64,000 bases of DNA, from contig JAYMGJ010000473.1 of NCBI GenBank assembly GCA_037178675.1, positions 124,001 to 188,000 of the forward strand, in the 5' to 3' direction. Below, one piece after another: positions 47,907-60,283 of this stretch. The position numbers were made by a program, and so were the translations under genes. The stretch comes from Scleroderma bovista. Its lineage: Eukaryota > Basidiomycota > Agaricomycetes > Boletales > Sclerodermataceae. The notes below the pieces were generated by a model. That model saw nothing but the letters and a program-made list of their open reading frames with translations. It searched no databases and had not been told where the DNA came from. Numbering within the stretch: the stretch's first letter is position 1; each line of letters opens with the position of its first letter.

Positions 47907-49239
47907 ATGCCCTCTGCTCAGACCTCCACCTCTAAGACAGATGGTAAATGCCCCTATTCACCTTCCCCCCACCCAGACACTGACGAGAATCCCAGTGAAT
48001 GGCAGGAAGTATCGCATAAGCGTAAGAACCCACGCCGTGTAGAACCCTCAGCCCCCACCAGTGTACCCTTGCCCATGTCCACCCCTACTGCACAGGCAGC
48101 TCCTGCTCCTGCCACCCAAACGGTGCCCGCCCCCATCACTGCCCTACCCAGCATCCCGATTACCACCACTGCCCCAGCACCACTCCCTCCCAATCCCTCC
48201 TCGTATGCAGCTGCAGCAGCTGTCCCTCTGCCTCCTTAGAACGACTACACCTTCCCACCTGACCTTGAAGTCACCCCTACCCCCCAAGGCGGATTCCCCG
48301 TGCCCCAAATTGGTGCCTCCGTGTGGAAAAACTTGAGACAATCAATCAAGTCATCATGGATGGTCAAACAAGGCCCCAAAGTCTGGGTACGTCTGTGGAG
48401 GGCTAAGTATGAAGAGGACCATCAGCCCAACCTAGCCAGAATTAAAGTGCTCTTTGAGAAGATCACGTGCCCAGAGGTAGCTGCTGCGATCCGAGTTAGT
48501 GCGCCCGTTGCCGCTGAACACCTCAAAGAAAAACTTCCTCCACCCTGGCACTTCTTAGTGTCGAACATCCCCCAGAACCTTGCAGACTTCCTTGGCCGGC
48601 AGGTTGTTGTCTCTACCCTGGAGACCACTTGCTTCTTCTCACCCTTTGACCCCCCCCCTCCAAACCTACATCTGCATGTTGGAGAACTTCACCCTACCCT
48701 GCACAGCTGAGGCTAACACTATCGTGGCGGACCTCATCAAAAGCACCCTCCTTGGCAACCACGATACCATCTCCTTTGTCAAAGAGAGGTTGATACACCC
48801 CATTCCTGGTGCAGCTGAAAGAGCTGACCACTCCATTTATGCCCAGGGCTTCAACATTGCAGTCTCGTCTGCAAAGAAGAAAACATTATGGAATGTATAC
48901 TGTCGCAGCCCCCCTGAGCTGTCACTCTATGACTTTCTCTCATGCGCAAATATTGTATGCTCCACTGAATTCATATCAGAGGACTACAGAAGAGGTACTG
49001 CATGCACAGGAGATAAACAGTTTGTCTGCTTTGGATGCAAATCCCTCAACCACCCTGCAGGCCTATGCCCCTTCACCGAACTACCTGGCTGGTTTGGCCC
49101 GACTGCGAAATCAGCTGACCCCGACGAGCGAGACATGGTAGAGAGGGATCATGGATCCCTGAACAAGCACGGTCAACAGAGCCCTGCACAAGGACACCCC
49201 AACAAGAGAGGCTCTGTTAGAGGAAGAGGTCATCAATGA
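47907..49239 (+). pseudogene. LINE ORF1 (gag-like), broken
   Basis: From ATG 47907 the N-terminal part is Pro/Ala/Thr-rich. A TAG at 48237-48239 interrupts the frame, which then continues with W-K-N-L-R-Q-S-I-K and W-V-R-L-W-R-A-K-Y. A frameshift near 48,650, in a run of Cs, moves the coding sequence to another frame, ending at 49239. The last part has a CCHC zinc knuckle, C-F-G-C-K-S-L-N-H-P-A-G-L-C (C-x2-C-x4-H-x4-C), expected to bind nucleic acid as in other LINE/gag ORF1 proteins, and a basic Gly/Arg tail. Confidence 0.7.
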
Positions 49240-50160
49240 GAATGGATAACAAATAGATATACTTGGCGCAACCCTGCCATGTCTAACCCCTCGCCTTCTG
49301 TACTTTAGGGCCATAACTCAGCTGCGTATATACCATCTACAGACCAATACCTGTACATATAAGTCAATGGTCATCCTTACATACCAATACACTGTATGAC
49401 ACCTTTTGCGGAGCTTTTACCGTGTGCAAGTTTGTGCAAGAGGACTGCCGACTCACCCAGTCATCCATGCCTGGGACATGGTACACCAAGCTCTCGGTCA
49501 GAAGGGGGCCCAAATATACTAGTATGGGAATCCGCTAAGGACGAACAGCTAGGAAAGCCCCAGACCACACTTATCTACCACGATTGGGAACTAATTGACT
49601 TTGACGGGCGCAACTGCTCCTCTGGTGAGTCCTAAGTCAAAGTATATAGTCTCACCTTTCCAGGAGGTAATAACCTGGCCACCTGCCTGGCCAAGCCTGG
49701 TCACCAGGTAGGAATTTGGGCTACTAACATCACTGACATCACACAAGACATACACACGTCCGCAACTACAGGCGGCTCCTCCTTCGTTCCCAACTCTGGA
49801 GGGGGTCCAGCTCCGCCTGCAGCCACGACCCCTGATGATGGAATGGGAACCTCCACTAGCAGGCCCCCGGTCCCCAGACCCAATGATGGATCTGCCCGGG
49901 TGTACAGGGAGTGCCCATACTCTCCACACCAAATTGGTGAACCACAACCAACCCTGCCAACTCAGCCGACCAGGCTACACAACCCCTCGCCACCCTGTGA
50001 TCAAGGGGGGAGCCAAACCGGCACGCACATGAGAGCCAGAGACAACCTTGACCCCTATCACTGCTGCTCAAGCTCCCCTAATATACCCCACCTTCCAAAC
50101 CGGAGGGAAAGCCCAGCCCCTCAAGTGTGCAGATGACATCCTCTTCCACAGCGGGCCACT
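49240..50160 (+). other. LINE region between ORF1 and ORF2
   Basis: Coding potential is weak and broken here. One open segment (49,396-49,635) includes L-G-H-G-T-P-S-S-R-S and L-I-Y-H-D-W-E-L-I-D-F-D-G and may be the decayed end of ORF1 or start of ORF2. No other feature is seen. Confidence 0.4.
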
Positions 50161-51376
50161 GAGAAAAGAACAAAGGCAAATCTTAAGATTGCGTCCTTAA
50201 ATATGAGAGGGAGGTACCACGATGGAATGGAAAAATGGTTCCATATCAATCAGATGATGCGAGATGAAAAAATTGCAATCCTAGCGCTCCAAGAAACCCA
50301 CTTGGACCCTACTCAAGCTGCTGACATCAATAACATGTTTCCCGATACTTTACACATCGTAGCATCTATAGACCCAGCCAATCACACCTCCAGAGGTGTC
50401 GCTCTAGCTATCAATAAAAGGTTACTCGGAGTGCAAGACATCTCTCATTACAAACTACCTCCCGGTAGGGCGTTACTAATATCTACACCTTGGCACCTAC
50501 AAGAGAAAATTAACATACTTAATGTCTATGCCCCAAATGACCCCAGAGAGAGCACCCTCCTCTGGGAACAGATACATGATGATCTTCTAAACCTCCCCCA
50601 GCCAGATGTTATTCTAGGTGACTTCAACTTTGTTGAGGACCCACTAGATCGACTACCAGCACACTGCGACAACCCAAATACAGTAGAAGCCTGGAAAGCT
50701 CTAAAGTCACATTTATCCTTAATAGATGGCTGGCGAACATCCCTCCCCAAAACCCTTAACTATACTTTCGCCCAATCTGCTAGGCAAGGAGGGCACCAGT
50801 CTAGACTAGATCAAATATATGTCCATGGAGATATGCTACCACACTGTAAGGAATGGATTATATCCCCACCTCTGGTTCCCACAGACCACCAAATGGTCTC
50901 AGTCAGAGTATCCAAACAGAACATGCCCTTCCTTGGCAAAGGAAGATGGACCCTAAACCCTTCACTGCTGCGTGACAAAGAAATAATAACTAACATCAGC
51001 GCTGAACTACAACTCCTACAGGAGTCTCTCGAGAACTGCAGCCTCAATCGCACAAATGAAAACAACCCGCAAACAGCCTTTAAAGCTTTCAAGGACAGAG
51101 CCATCACAATTGTGAGGAACAGAGCCAAAAAGGTCATTCCGATGACCAGACAAAAGATCAACAAACTACAAGAAAGACTACAGGTAGTCCTAAATGATAC
51201 CACAATCCCAGATGATGACCGGCTCCTCCTGAGCGCTGACCTAAGAGAACAAATAAACACAATGAGACAAGCCCTCCATGACTCTGTCCATGACCGCACC
51301 CATCTTAAAATGAGAGTCAAGTGTGAATCTCCCACCAGTCATCTCTGGGCCCAGTCTGGAAGAGAAAGGAAACTGC
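50161..51376 (+). pseudogene. LINE ORF2, endonuclease part
   Basis: The frame contains the AP-endonuclease motif series of non-LTR elements: I-A-S-L-N-M-R-G, I-L-A-L-Q-E-T-H-L (catalytic Glu), R-G-V-A-L-A-I-N, I-L-N-V-Y-A-P-N-D, V-I-L-G-D-F-N-F (Asp, Asn), S-R-L-D-Q-I-Y and T-D-H-Q-M-V-S-V (Asp-His). A coiled-coil linker follows. The coding sequence is cut at 51,376 by the second solo-LTR-like element and resumes at 53,447. Confidence 0.85.
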
Positions 51377-53446
51377 TGTGAGTCAAAGTGTGGATTTGGG
51401 TCAGAACAACAACCCAAACACAACACCAACAAAGGACTACAAAAATGTGCGAGTGGTGGTTTACCTCTGCGGTGTCCAGAGAGGATATGCTGAGGAGGAG
51501 GGAAGGGGATCTACACCAACAGGGTGATGCAGACAATGATGCAGGATACTCCTGGGGTACAGGAGCAATAGAAGACGAAGGGGATAGGTGTCTGGACTCT
51601 TCCTAAAGCCTAGGAAGTGTCAAAGCGGGGATTGAGTTGACTAGGACTGAAGTAGTGATACTACACCTAGAGATTGGTGCAGCAAGGGGACAAGGGGGCT
51701 CCTGATGTTCAGAAGCAATGGGAGATGAAGGATTGACTGGCTAGACTCCGCTTGAGCCTAGGGAAAGACTTGGACTTGAATAGATTGGATAAAAACTTGA
51801 ATATCAGAGTCTTTAGACCTTCACTGAAGCCTACAAGACTCAAAGTACTGAGGGGATAGTGACTGAGAGGGACTGAGAGAGGGATAATTTCGTGCTATTG
51901 GGCTCTCTTCCACTGGGCTGAGCCCAGGGGTTTAAATACATGGGGGGGCACAGCATTAAAGTACAAAAAGAGAAGGGAGTAAGCAGAATTTGTCAAGGAT
52001 TGGTAAGGGATTGGTAAGAGCTTTGTAAGGGGTTTGTAAGCAATCAGTAAGCAAGGCATAAGCATGAATGAGTAAGCATAGGGAGCATGAATAAGCTGCT
52101 GAGTAAAGGAATGAGTAAGCTGCATGACAAGATTGATTGGTAAGGGAGTGAGTCATCAGCTGAGTAATATACCAAAAATGCGAAAGGGATAGAGTAATAC
52201 TGATGACAAGAGAGCATCAGTAAGCAAGGGATGAGTCACTGCACAGCAGAAGGGAGTCATTGATGCACAGCCTAAGAAGTTTGATGGGACAACAATGGGG
52301 AAGATCTGGGATTAATAGGGGGATTGATCCAAGACAGAACAGCCACAAGAAGGGTACCAGGGGTCCAGAGGTCTTTGGGGGGTCAGCATACACTAAGGTG
52401 TAATGCATGTGTTCTAGCGCTGCTGTAGTGCAACCATGGGCTCCCTTGACAAGCTCTCTTCTGGGAAAGAACGAGAGAGGGTTCTTCTTCCTAATAGCAC
52501 TCTAAAGTGGGGGTATAACTGTCATGGTGCTGGGGGACGCCGTCTGAAAGCAGGGAAGCGGATAGAGTACTGAATTTGACGCATCTGGGAAAGCGAGACA
52601 AACGACAGAGGAAGATGGACATGGCAAGTATCTGGAAGGAAGGGACCATAGGCTGAGGGCTCAGGGGACACAGAGACGACCAGAGAAGACTTCTCAAGCT
52701 TGACAATAGACCTAAGATGACCAAAGTACGTCCTTGATGCAGGACTGACGAGGAGAACATGCTGACCGAGAACGAGGGGGACTGAGGGAGCAGGCTGGGA
52801 AGATATGTGCCAGGCAGTGCACAGGAACTCAGGGAGAGGCTGTCCTAAGAGTAGGACATAGTGGAGATCTGCAGCAATAGCGGAGAAATGATCCAGAGAA
52901 AATACGGACTCCATAGTGAGCGATGAGACGAGCATCTGGATCGCGGGGGGAATATCTCCGTGGGAAATGAACGGATTTACATCGGAACTTGACAGGCAGA
53001 TAGACCACGCTCTAGGCTCTCTGATGGTATAATCACGTGCCTGATAGCTTCAGAAACGGTGGAGCTATTCAAAATATCGGAATGCCGGCACTGGGCGCCT
53101 AAAAATGACATTTCAGCGCTAAAATTGTTTCTTCTCTTCTTTTCTTCGTTTCTCCTTCAATTCTTCAGCTTCTTTGCTCGTTCTGGTATGGGAGTTGGAC
53201 TGCAATAGTGTGCATTCCTTTCTCATACCATAATAGACATTATTCCTTCAGTTTCTTCTGCTTCTTGGCGGTTCTTGTGCGAGTGATGACTGTCAGCATT
53301 GGCAATCACCTCTTGCATCAGGATAATCTTCTTGTGTGATAGATGGCTACGATGAGGGTCCGTTGTGCTTATCCTTCGCATAAGGATCATTTGATATAGA
53401 CGTTATCTTCCATGTTCACCGTACCAAACCTGTTTGGTGCGTGACA
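51377..53446 (-). mobile_element. Solo-LTR-like element, copy 2, inserted in LINE ORF2
   Basis: This is the reverse complement of copy 1, running TGTGAGTC...GCGTGACA on the plus strand. Flanks are CTGC on the left and CCGC on the right, a 4-bp target duplication with one change. It splits ORF2 between the endonuclease linker and the reverse transcriptase. It is about 180 bp longer than copy 1; part of that is a 46-bp insertion at 53,184-53,229. Confidence 0.7.
53184..53229. repeat. 46-bp insertion with terminal inverted repeats in LTR copy 2
   Basis: Relative to copy 1 this segment is extra. It begins TGGTATGGGA and ends TCTCATACC, so its ends are inverted repeats of about 9-10 bp. Removing it restores the copy 1 sequence across the junction. 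Polarity could equally be a deletion in copy 1. Confidence 0.55.
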
Positions 53447-56400
53447 CCGCGAGACGCAATCACTGAACTAATGTCCCCAACCTCTACACCAGAATCACCC
53501 ATGTATATCAACCGCTCAGATGAGATGGCAGAACTAGCACAAAACTACTATGAAGACCTCCAAAACAAGGACTTGGCCCCCTTGGATACCCACCTAAGAG
53601 CATCCACGGAAGTCCTGGGCAAAGTCTCCACAAAACTCCCCGACGACGAATGTCTGAAATTGGATCAAGATATCACACTAGAAGAAATACAGTCCACCCT
53701 GAAAGACCTTCCAAATGGCAAAGCAGCTGGCCTTGATGGTCTTCCTTATGAGTTCTGGAAATGGCTCGAGACCATACCCATTAAGTCCAGTGATCGTGAC
53801 CCCTCTAAGCTCACTGACTATATCTACCACATCTTCAATGATATTCAACACCACGGAGTTGACCCCAAGACAAGATTCTCTGATGGGTGGATATGCCCCC
53901 TGTATAAGAAAAAGGACAGACGTGATATTGCTAACTACCGCCCAATCATGCTACTCAACTCCGATTATAAACTTTTCACCAAGATCCTGGCCCTGCAGCT
54001 GGCTGGCTCAGCCCCCTACATCATACACAAGAACCAAGCTGGCTTTATACCTGGAAGGCTGATCACTGACCAAATCTGCTTAACCCAATTGGTACTACAT
54101 TATGCCGAAGCTACTGAAGAGAATGGTGTGATTGTGGCCCTAGACCAAGAAAAGGCCTATGATAAGATATCTCATGACTACCTATGGCTCACACTAGATA
54201 AATATGGTATCCCTACCTCCTTCATTAATACTGTTAAATCATTATACGAGTCAGCTGAGTCCCTAGTAATAATTAACGGTGAGAGGAGTTCATACTTCCA
54301 AGTAACAAGAGGTGTTCGGCAGGGTGACCCACTTTCATGTCTCCTTTTTGACATTGCCATTGAACCGCTGGCAGAAACAATACAGAAATCCAACCTTATA
54401 GGCTTCAAAACGGACCAAATGGAAAGGATCATTGTCTCCCTATTCGCCGACGATACCACTGTCTACCTGTCTGAGAAGGACAATGTCAACAACCTATACT
54501 CTATCCTGACTACATGGTGCGAAGCATCCAGTGCAAAATTCAACATTGAAAAAACCAAAGTGATCCCAATAGGGAACAAAGACTACAGAGAACAAGTCAC
54601 CCACACAGCCAAGACCAACCCCACAAGTGCCCCCTTCAACCCAAATATACGCATTGCTAAGGATGGCCAAGCAATCAGAATACTTGGCGCCTGGATAGGA
54701 AACAACATTGATGAATATGCAATCTGGTCTCCAATACTTGAGAAGATTGATGCCAGACTACAGCAATGGGACAAGAAAAAGCCCTCGATAGAAGGACAAA
54801 AGATTATCATTCAATGGACTGTAGGTGCAATGTCACAATATCTCACCTCTGCACAAGGAATGCCAACGAACATAGAGTCCATTCTGACCAAACACATCCA
54901 GAAGTTCATCTGGGACGGCAAAGGCAAATCAAACACCTCCATAAATCTGCTATGTGCCCCAACAAACAAGGGGGGAAAGGGTCTCCTCCATCTGAAACAC
55001 AGAAATAACGCAATTGAGATGGTCTGGCTAAAAAAGCTCCTGACACCTCCCCCTAAAAGGGCAACATGGACAGCACTCACCCATGCAATACTAGCCCACT
55101 ATGCCAGCAAGACCCCAGTCGTCAAGACTGCAGCACGTACGAACTACTTCCTACAAATGTGGAACATTAGTATCTCCAAACTCCCCTCACACTTAAAAAG
55201 GATGATTAAAACAGCGAAGACAAACAACCTTCTCCTAGATGCACCCACATTTAGCCCAGGACTATTGAGACTCCTCCCAGTGTGGTTCCACATTGGGGCC
55301 ACCCCAGCCCTTAACTGCCTAAATAACCACGCAGACACTACCTGCCTGAGAGGAAATCATAAACTGACCCTAGTAGGTGACATGGTCAACATTGCTGAAC
55401 AGACCTTTGATGGAGACCATGAAATATCACCTTTCTGCCGATGCACAACCTGCCAACACTTAAGAATGGCCAATGGATGCCTAAACCCCCCCAGATGTAC
55501 CACCTTGGCAAAGGAGATTCTGCATTGCCTGCCACCTAAATGGCTACTGTCCACGAACCATGACCTGATACCCCAACCAGGACATGGGACCATCCTAGAT
55601 GACCAAACAGACAAGGATACCTGCATCTTTAGCCCAAAGCTTAGGTTAACAACACACCTGGAAGATGCCTTCCGCATAATAAAGCCCAAGATGATCCGCC
55701 ACCCTCTCCCTGCTCAACCAGACACCCTAAGTGTGGACCTGCCACACACACCAGAAGGGACGATTATCTTCTGTGGTGCCACCTCAACAATAAATGAAGT
55801 CAGGGAATATGTATCTGGCGGTGGCACCTGGTTCGGCCAAGACAACGACCGTAACACATCTTTCCAGCCCCCTCCATCTGAACACACCTCCAAGGACACT
55901 GGAATCCTTGGCGCTCTACTCCATGCGCTCAGGAGAATCAACCCACTAGACGACCTGACTATCAACATAGGTGATAGGAATATAGTATGAAACCTCACCA
56001 TGAAACTCGATGCGAACGAGGACCTTGACTGGTTCCATCTGCAGGATGGTGACCTGTACAGGGCCCTTGTTGCAAGCTTGAAATCATGAGCAGGCAAGAC
56101 GACCTTTCATAAATGGAAGAGATCTCAGAGTCCAGAGGGCGCAAGACATGCCAACTCGCTTGTGGAATCCGCATTAACCCTCCCCCATCATCAGATCCTC
56201 CAAATGGATATCCACCCAAGCCTTACGATTCAAGGCCAACGACTCTTGGCCGGCTCCCAGCAATCCTTCTATAAAAACTTAGTTAAGCTCCATACAGAAA
56301 AGAAGTATTCACCCAGGGCCGCGATGAAAAACAACATGGCTACAACCCAGCATGCATCCAAAGAATTATGGGATATGACCCCCACACCCCCTCAACTCTG

Positions 56401-57064
56401 GAAATCCATCAGGAGCAGGGATATCCCAAAAAACATCAGGAACTTCCTGTGGAAGTGCCTGCACAACTCATATAAAATTGGTTCATACTGGAGGAACATA
56501 CCGAATTACGAAGACCGAGGCACGTGTCAATTGTGCGGAGAAACCAAATCTATGCAACACATCCTGGTCGATTGTGACCCCTCCATCATTCGACAAACGG
56601 TGTGGGAGCTAGCGAGCGAGCTATGGCACAAAAGAGAAGACACATGGCCAGACGTTTCATTCAGATCGATCCTGGGTGCGAACCTTCCAAACTCCGCCAA
56701 CATCAAGAATGCCAGGAAAAAGGGCCGCAATAGACTCTTCACTATACTCGTATTAGAATCTGCTCATCTGATATGGAAGCTTAGATGCACCTGGATAATA
56801 GACAACGAAGGTGACTTGACTAAACTCCCAACCAGAGAAGAAGTCCATAATAAATGGGTCAAGAGTATCAACATGAGACTTAAATTCGATAAACTACAAA
56901 TGGACACAAAGAAGTATGGCAGCCGAGCCATTAAGTCCGACCTAGTGCTCAAAACCTGGAGCGGTGTTCTGCTAAATGAAGAAAATCTCCCAGGCAACTG
57001 GATCTGGGAGTCAGGGGTTTTAGTGGGTATTACACCACGCCAGCCTCTGGGCCATGGGAGATAA
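53447..57064 (+). pseudogene. LINE ORF2, reverse transcriptase to zinc-motif part, with frame breaks
   Basis: Reverse transcriptase motifs appear in order: L-P-N-G-K-A-A-G-L-D-G, N-Y-R-P-I-M-L-L-N-S-D-Y-K, N-Q-A-G-F-I-P-G-R, V-A-L-D-Q-E-K-A-Y-D, T-R-G-V-R-Q-G-D-P-L-S-C, and the catalytic F-A-D-D-T-T-V-Y. An RNase H-like region (about 55,750-55,990) follows, but the expected D-G-S, Glu and T-D-S residues are not evident. A TGA at 55988-55990 ends the frame, and coding resumes in another frame to 57064 with a C-x2-C-x7-H-x4-C zinc motif (C-Q-L-C-G-E-T-K-S-M-Q-H-I-L-V-D-C) and W-x-L-R-C-x-W. Confidence 0.85.
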
Positions 57065-57263
57065 TCCCGAGCGCGGTGTGGAGTGCATGACGGTGTGCAT
57101 AAAAGCATTTTCCCCTGGGTAGTAATCATGGGTTTATGTTATGATCTCTCTCTATGCTCTATGTCTATATCTCTGGGTGAAAGCCCCAAAACCTGCGTGC
57201 CTCTAAGGGGCTGATTTGATCAGTTGCCTTTTAAGCAAATACACCTTCCAAAAAAAAAAAAAA

Positions 57264-57280
57264 ATTCTTTACTGTAAATG
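57264..57280. repeat. 3' target-site duplication of the LINE
   Basis: ATTCTTTACTGTAAATG directly follows the A-tail and matches the copy at 45,462-45,478 except for one base. Confidence 0.85.
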
Positions 57281-57516
57281 CTGATCCTTGATACACCTGT
57301 GCACTCTTGGGTAACATTGCAGGAGCTTTTGAAGCACAGTGTGTGGCAGACCACTCTACAGGAGGTACCACAACTTTTCTCCCATTTTCATTGGTTCCTG
57401 TCTGAGGTTTTCCACATGCTTACAGCCGTTTGCAAAAACCTTGACAGTGACGCGTGATGTGTAGACTAGTTAGGAAATAAAAATAATGTGCCACATTGGC
57501 CTGCTGCTACCTCTAC

Positions 57517-59146
57517 ATGATGGGCCTGCTTGATGCTATCGTGCAGATGGAGACGTCTATATTTGACGACGACTTCTCAGATGACAACCATCAGGATCAG
57601 TTGTACTCGGGACCTGCAGAAGGCGCTGGCAGGACAGCAGCTGCAGTCGACCCTGATGTCATCCCTGGTGACGCCTCAGCTCACCCATCAGTAGCTAGTG
57701 CCAAACCTGCACAACTAACTATTCCGAAGAAGAGGGGATGGCCTGCGAAGAAGGCACAGGTGGAAGCTGTCAAGGGACCAGGTCAGTTTGCTTTGCTATC
57801 TGTATGTATTGACTCATCACAGTATATGCGCCCAGAATCGCTACCAAAGTCCATATCTATCATGTACTACCTCACCATCTTCTCGGAAGTGGAAATGAAG
57901 AAAACTGAGAAGCAGCACAAGCCCAGCAACATGTTTCTCCAGATGAAGTCTGACCGCGAGTGGGACACCGCCAAGGCACAACTGCTGGAGAAGATTTCTC
58001 AGGTTCTTCGCCCCAACCTCATCAATTTTGATGACTATGTCTTCTCATGGAGTGTTCTGCACTATCAATCCTCGCCAATGCAACTACAGACCGACAACGA
58101 CTACAATTTCCTTATCACACATGCTTTGAAGCCCAAGGAACCCGCTGCAAACATTAGAATTGAGACGAAGCTCGCTAAGGCATGTCTATTTGATTCTGTT
58201 ACCTGCATATATACATGACCTGAACTTGTAGAAGGGAAAGGTGAAGCGAAATGATGAGAGCGATGCCGAGAATGGCGCATCAGACAACCCTTCAGACTCG
58301 GGTGATAGCAGCGACACTAGTGGCGACAGACGGCGTGCAAAAAAGAAGATGAAGGTAATTGAATTGGCTACAATAAGTATTACTGACATTGATGGTATGC
58401 AGAAGAAGTCTAGCAAGACCAAGGGTGGTAAGAAGATCATGAAGGAGACAGCATTGAACAGGGACATTGACGAGAAGATCAAGCTGTTGCGAAGCCGCTG
58501 GGAATGTTCAAAGGGGGGATGCAGCACCAATCATTGCTTCATCCACCCCAATCCCCCTCAGTCACAACCATTTCGCTATTTGGGCTGCAGCATGGGTATG
58601 TACTTTTTTTTTATTTACTAGTCACACTTATTCATCTCAGATCAGCAATGCGGCCCCCAATTTGCAGACTTGGAGAAGCCGCCAAATCACACCAAGTTCA
58701 ACAACTTTCGTTTAGGTCAACTTGGCGAAACATCGCCTCTACTCCAACGGCACATCAGCGAGCGGAACCAACAGCTTGGACCAAGTGCCCCCATCTTCAA
58801 TATCAACATTCCACAAGAGGTAATTGGTATTTTCCATCCCCCAGCTGCTGTGGCAGCGAACCCAGCACCCTCCTCTCCACGTTCTATTACTAGGATGGCC
58901 GGTGATACTGACCCTGATCTACTACTCCCCGGATCGGCAGCGCCTGGACCATGCCTAACATTACAACAGTTCTGCGGCAAATACTCACTCAGTGATGTGG
59001 TCTACCAGAAATTGGATGAAAACGGCTACACTGGCTCAAACACAATCAGCTATATTCGTGTTTCAGAACTGAAGGAAATGGGTTTCAAGCATGGTGAGAT
59101 TGCAGCAATGAAGGACGCAGTTCAGCAGTGGGTTTCAAGGGTGTAA
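57517..59146 (+). CDS. Passenger gene of the Tc1-like element with a C-terminal SAM-like domain
   Basis: Exons 57517-58179, 58232-58354, 58403-58595 and 58641-59146 are proposed; the first intron has a GC donor (AAG|GCATGT). The N-terminus is acidic, then K-K-R-G-W-P-A-K-K (AT-hook-like), an H-x3-N-M-F-L-Q-M region, an acidic/basic spacer, and a Cys/His cluster W-E-C-S-K-G-G-C-S-T-N-H-C-F-I-H-P. A likely 1-nt shift in the following C-run hides the S-H-N-H-F-A-I-W-A-A-A continuation. The last ~65 residues (L-T-L-Q-Q-F-C-G-K-Y to A-V-Q-Q-W-V) look like a SAM or SAM-like helical bundle. Similar proteins are multi-copy in mushrooms. A role in target choice or transposase partnership is speculation. 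Confidence 0.6.
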
Positions 59147-59227
59147 GATATCATTCAAAACTGTAACACTAGTACACACATTCATTCAGAATACATATGG
59201 ATGGTAACGAGATTGTATGCAACGAGA

Positions 59228-60283
59228 TCAAAAGTAGCCACCATGTATGAAATACCCTGCAGTGTCATTTGGTGTAATAACATCCATAGCTGTGTACATG
59301 TCAAATACAATCCCATCGCCAGCAGTGACAATGTCTTCATTGCGGCAGATGAACGCCTTGATCTTAGAGAACGCCTCCTCGATCGGGTTCAGATCGGGGG
59401 AGTAGGGCAGTAGATACTCGACACGAACACCTGAAACTATGTTAGCATAAACATAAACATCTAGGTAACACTTACTGGCATTCTGAATGAGTTCCTCAAC
59501 TTCTTTGTGATGGTGGATGCATGCATTGTCCATAACGAGGACAGAGAGGGGGCCAGGGTATGGGGAGCATAGCGGCAGCTAGCAAATAATGTGTCATCAA
59601 CAAAACTGAGAAAAGACGAGAGGACTTACCACATCGTGCTCGAGGAAATGGACGAACTTCTCCACAGTAAAGGAGCCTTCGATGACATTGGAGGCTGCTA
59701 TGCCATCCAGTGTGAGTAGACCAACAGCGGAAAGACGACAACCCCGAACAAAGACGCCCTTCCTCTGGGCACGTACACCCTTTCTGGCACGACCGTTCCG
59801 TCTGAAGGCGGTCCTCTCGTCCTTTGAAGTCTTGTCAATAAACCCAATTTCCTCTGGACTGTACTGGGACATCCGCTGCACAAACTCTGCCCACTTATCC
59901 TCGTCCCACTCCTTTGCTATCTTCCTCAGCTTCTTCAGTGAGATACCAGCATGCACAAGCTCCCTGTGTATTGTAGTGAAGTGAGTTGCGATGAACCGGT
60001 TGGTATCGAGCAAGTCAAGGAGTTCATCGAGAAACCAGGTGGGGTGATGATTGACAAGCCGGATGAGGTAGTTGACATCATCGAAGTGAAGAGCACGGGG
60101 TCGACCTGGAAGACCTATGGGATGGTTGATAACGTCACCTGTCTCTCTCCAGAGCTTCAGCGTGTGCCAAAATGTGCTCTCTGAGAACCCAATGCAGTTG
60201 AGAATTTGTTCGAGAGATAGCAGGTTACGTTCGTAGAGATTCATAGCTGCAATTTTGACATCAGGCGCAATCTTTCGATACAT
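59228..60283 (-). CDS. DDE (Tc1/IS630-type) transposase
   Basis: Exons 60283-59630, 59578-59476 and 59430-59228 total 960 nt, 319 codons plus stop, with no frame break. The N-terminal helix-turn-helix part has L-S-L-E-Q-I-L-N-C-I-G-F-S-E-S-T-F-W and G-R-P-R-A-L. The catalytic triad is visible as E-I-G-F-I-D (first Asp), V-L-V-M-D-N-A-C-I-H-H (second Asp) and S-P-D-L-N-P-I-E-E-A-F (Glu). The enzyme would cut at the terminal inverted repeats and insert at TA. An in-frame upstream TTG precedes the chosen ATG and is not needed. Confidence 0.9.

Larger units (their letters stand above)
45479..57263 (+). mobile_element. Non-LTR retrotransposon (LINE), ~7.8 kb once nested insertions are discounted
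   Basis: The element has an untranslated leader, a gag-like ORF1, an ORF2 with AP-type endonuclease, reverse transcriptase, an RNase H-like region and a C-terminal zinc motif, and an A-tail at 57,250-57,263. A 17-bp target duplication flanks it. Two solo-LTR-like elements are nested in it (45,901-47,791 and 51,377-53,446). The domain set fits the Tad1-like/I-like group of fungal LINEs. Stops and frameshifts in both ORFs make it inactive. It inserted into an exon of the minus-strand pseudogene. Confidence 0.85.
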
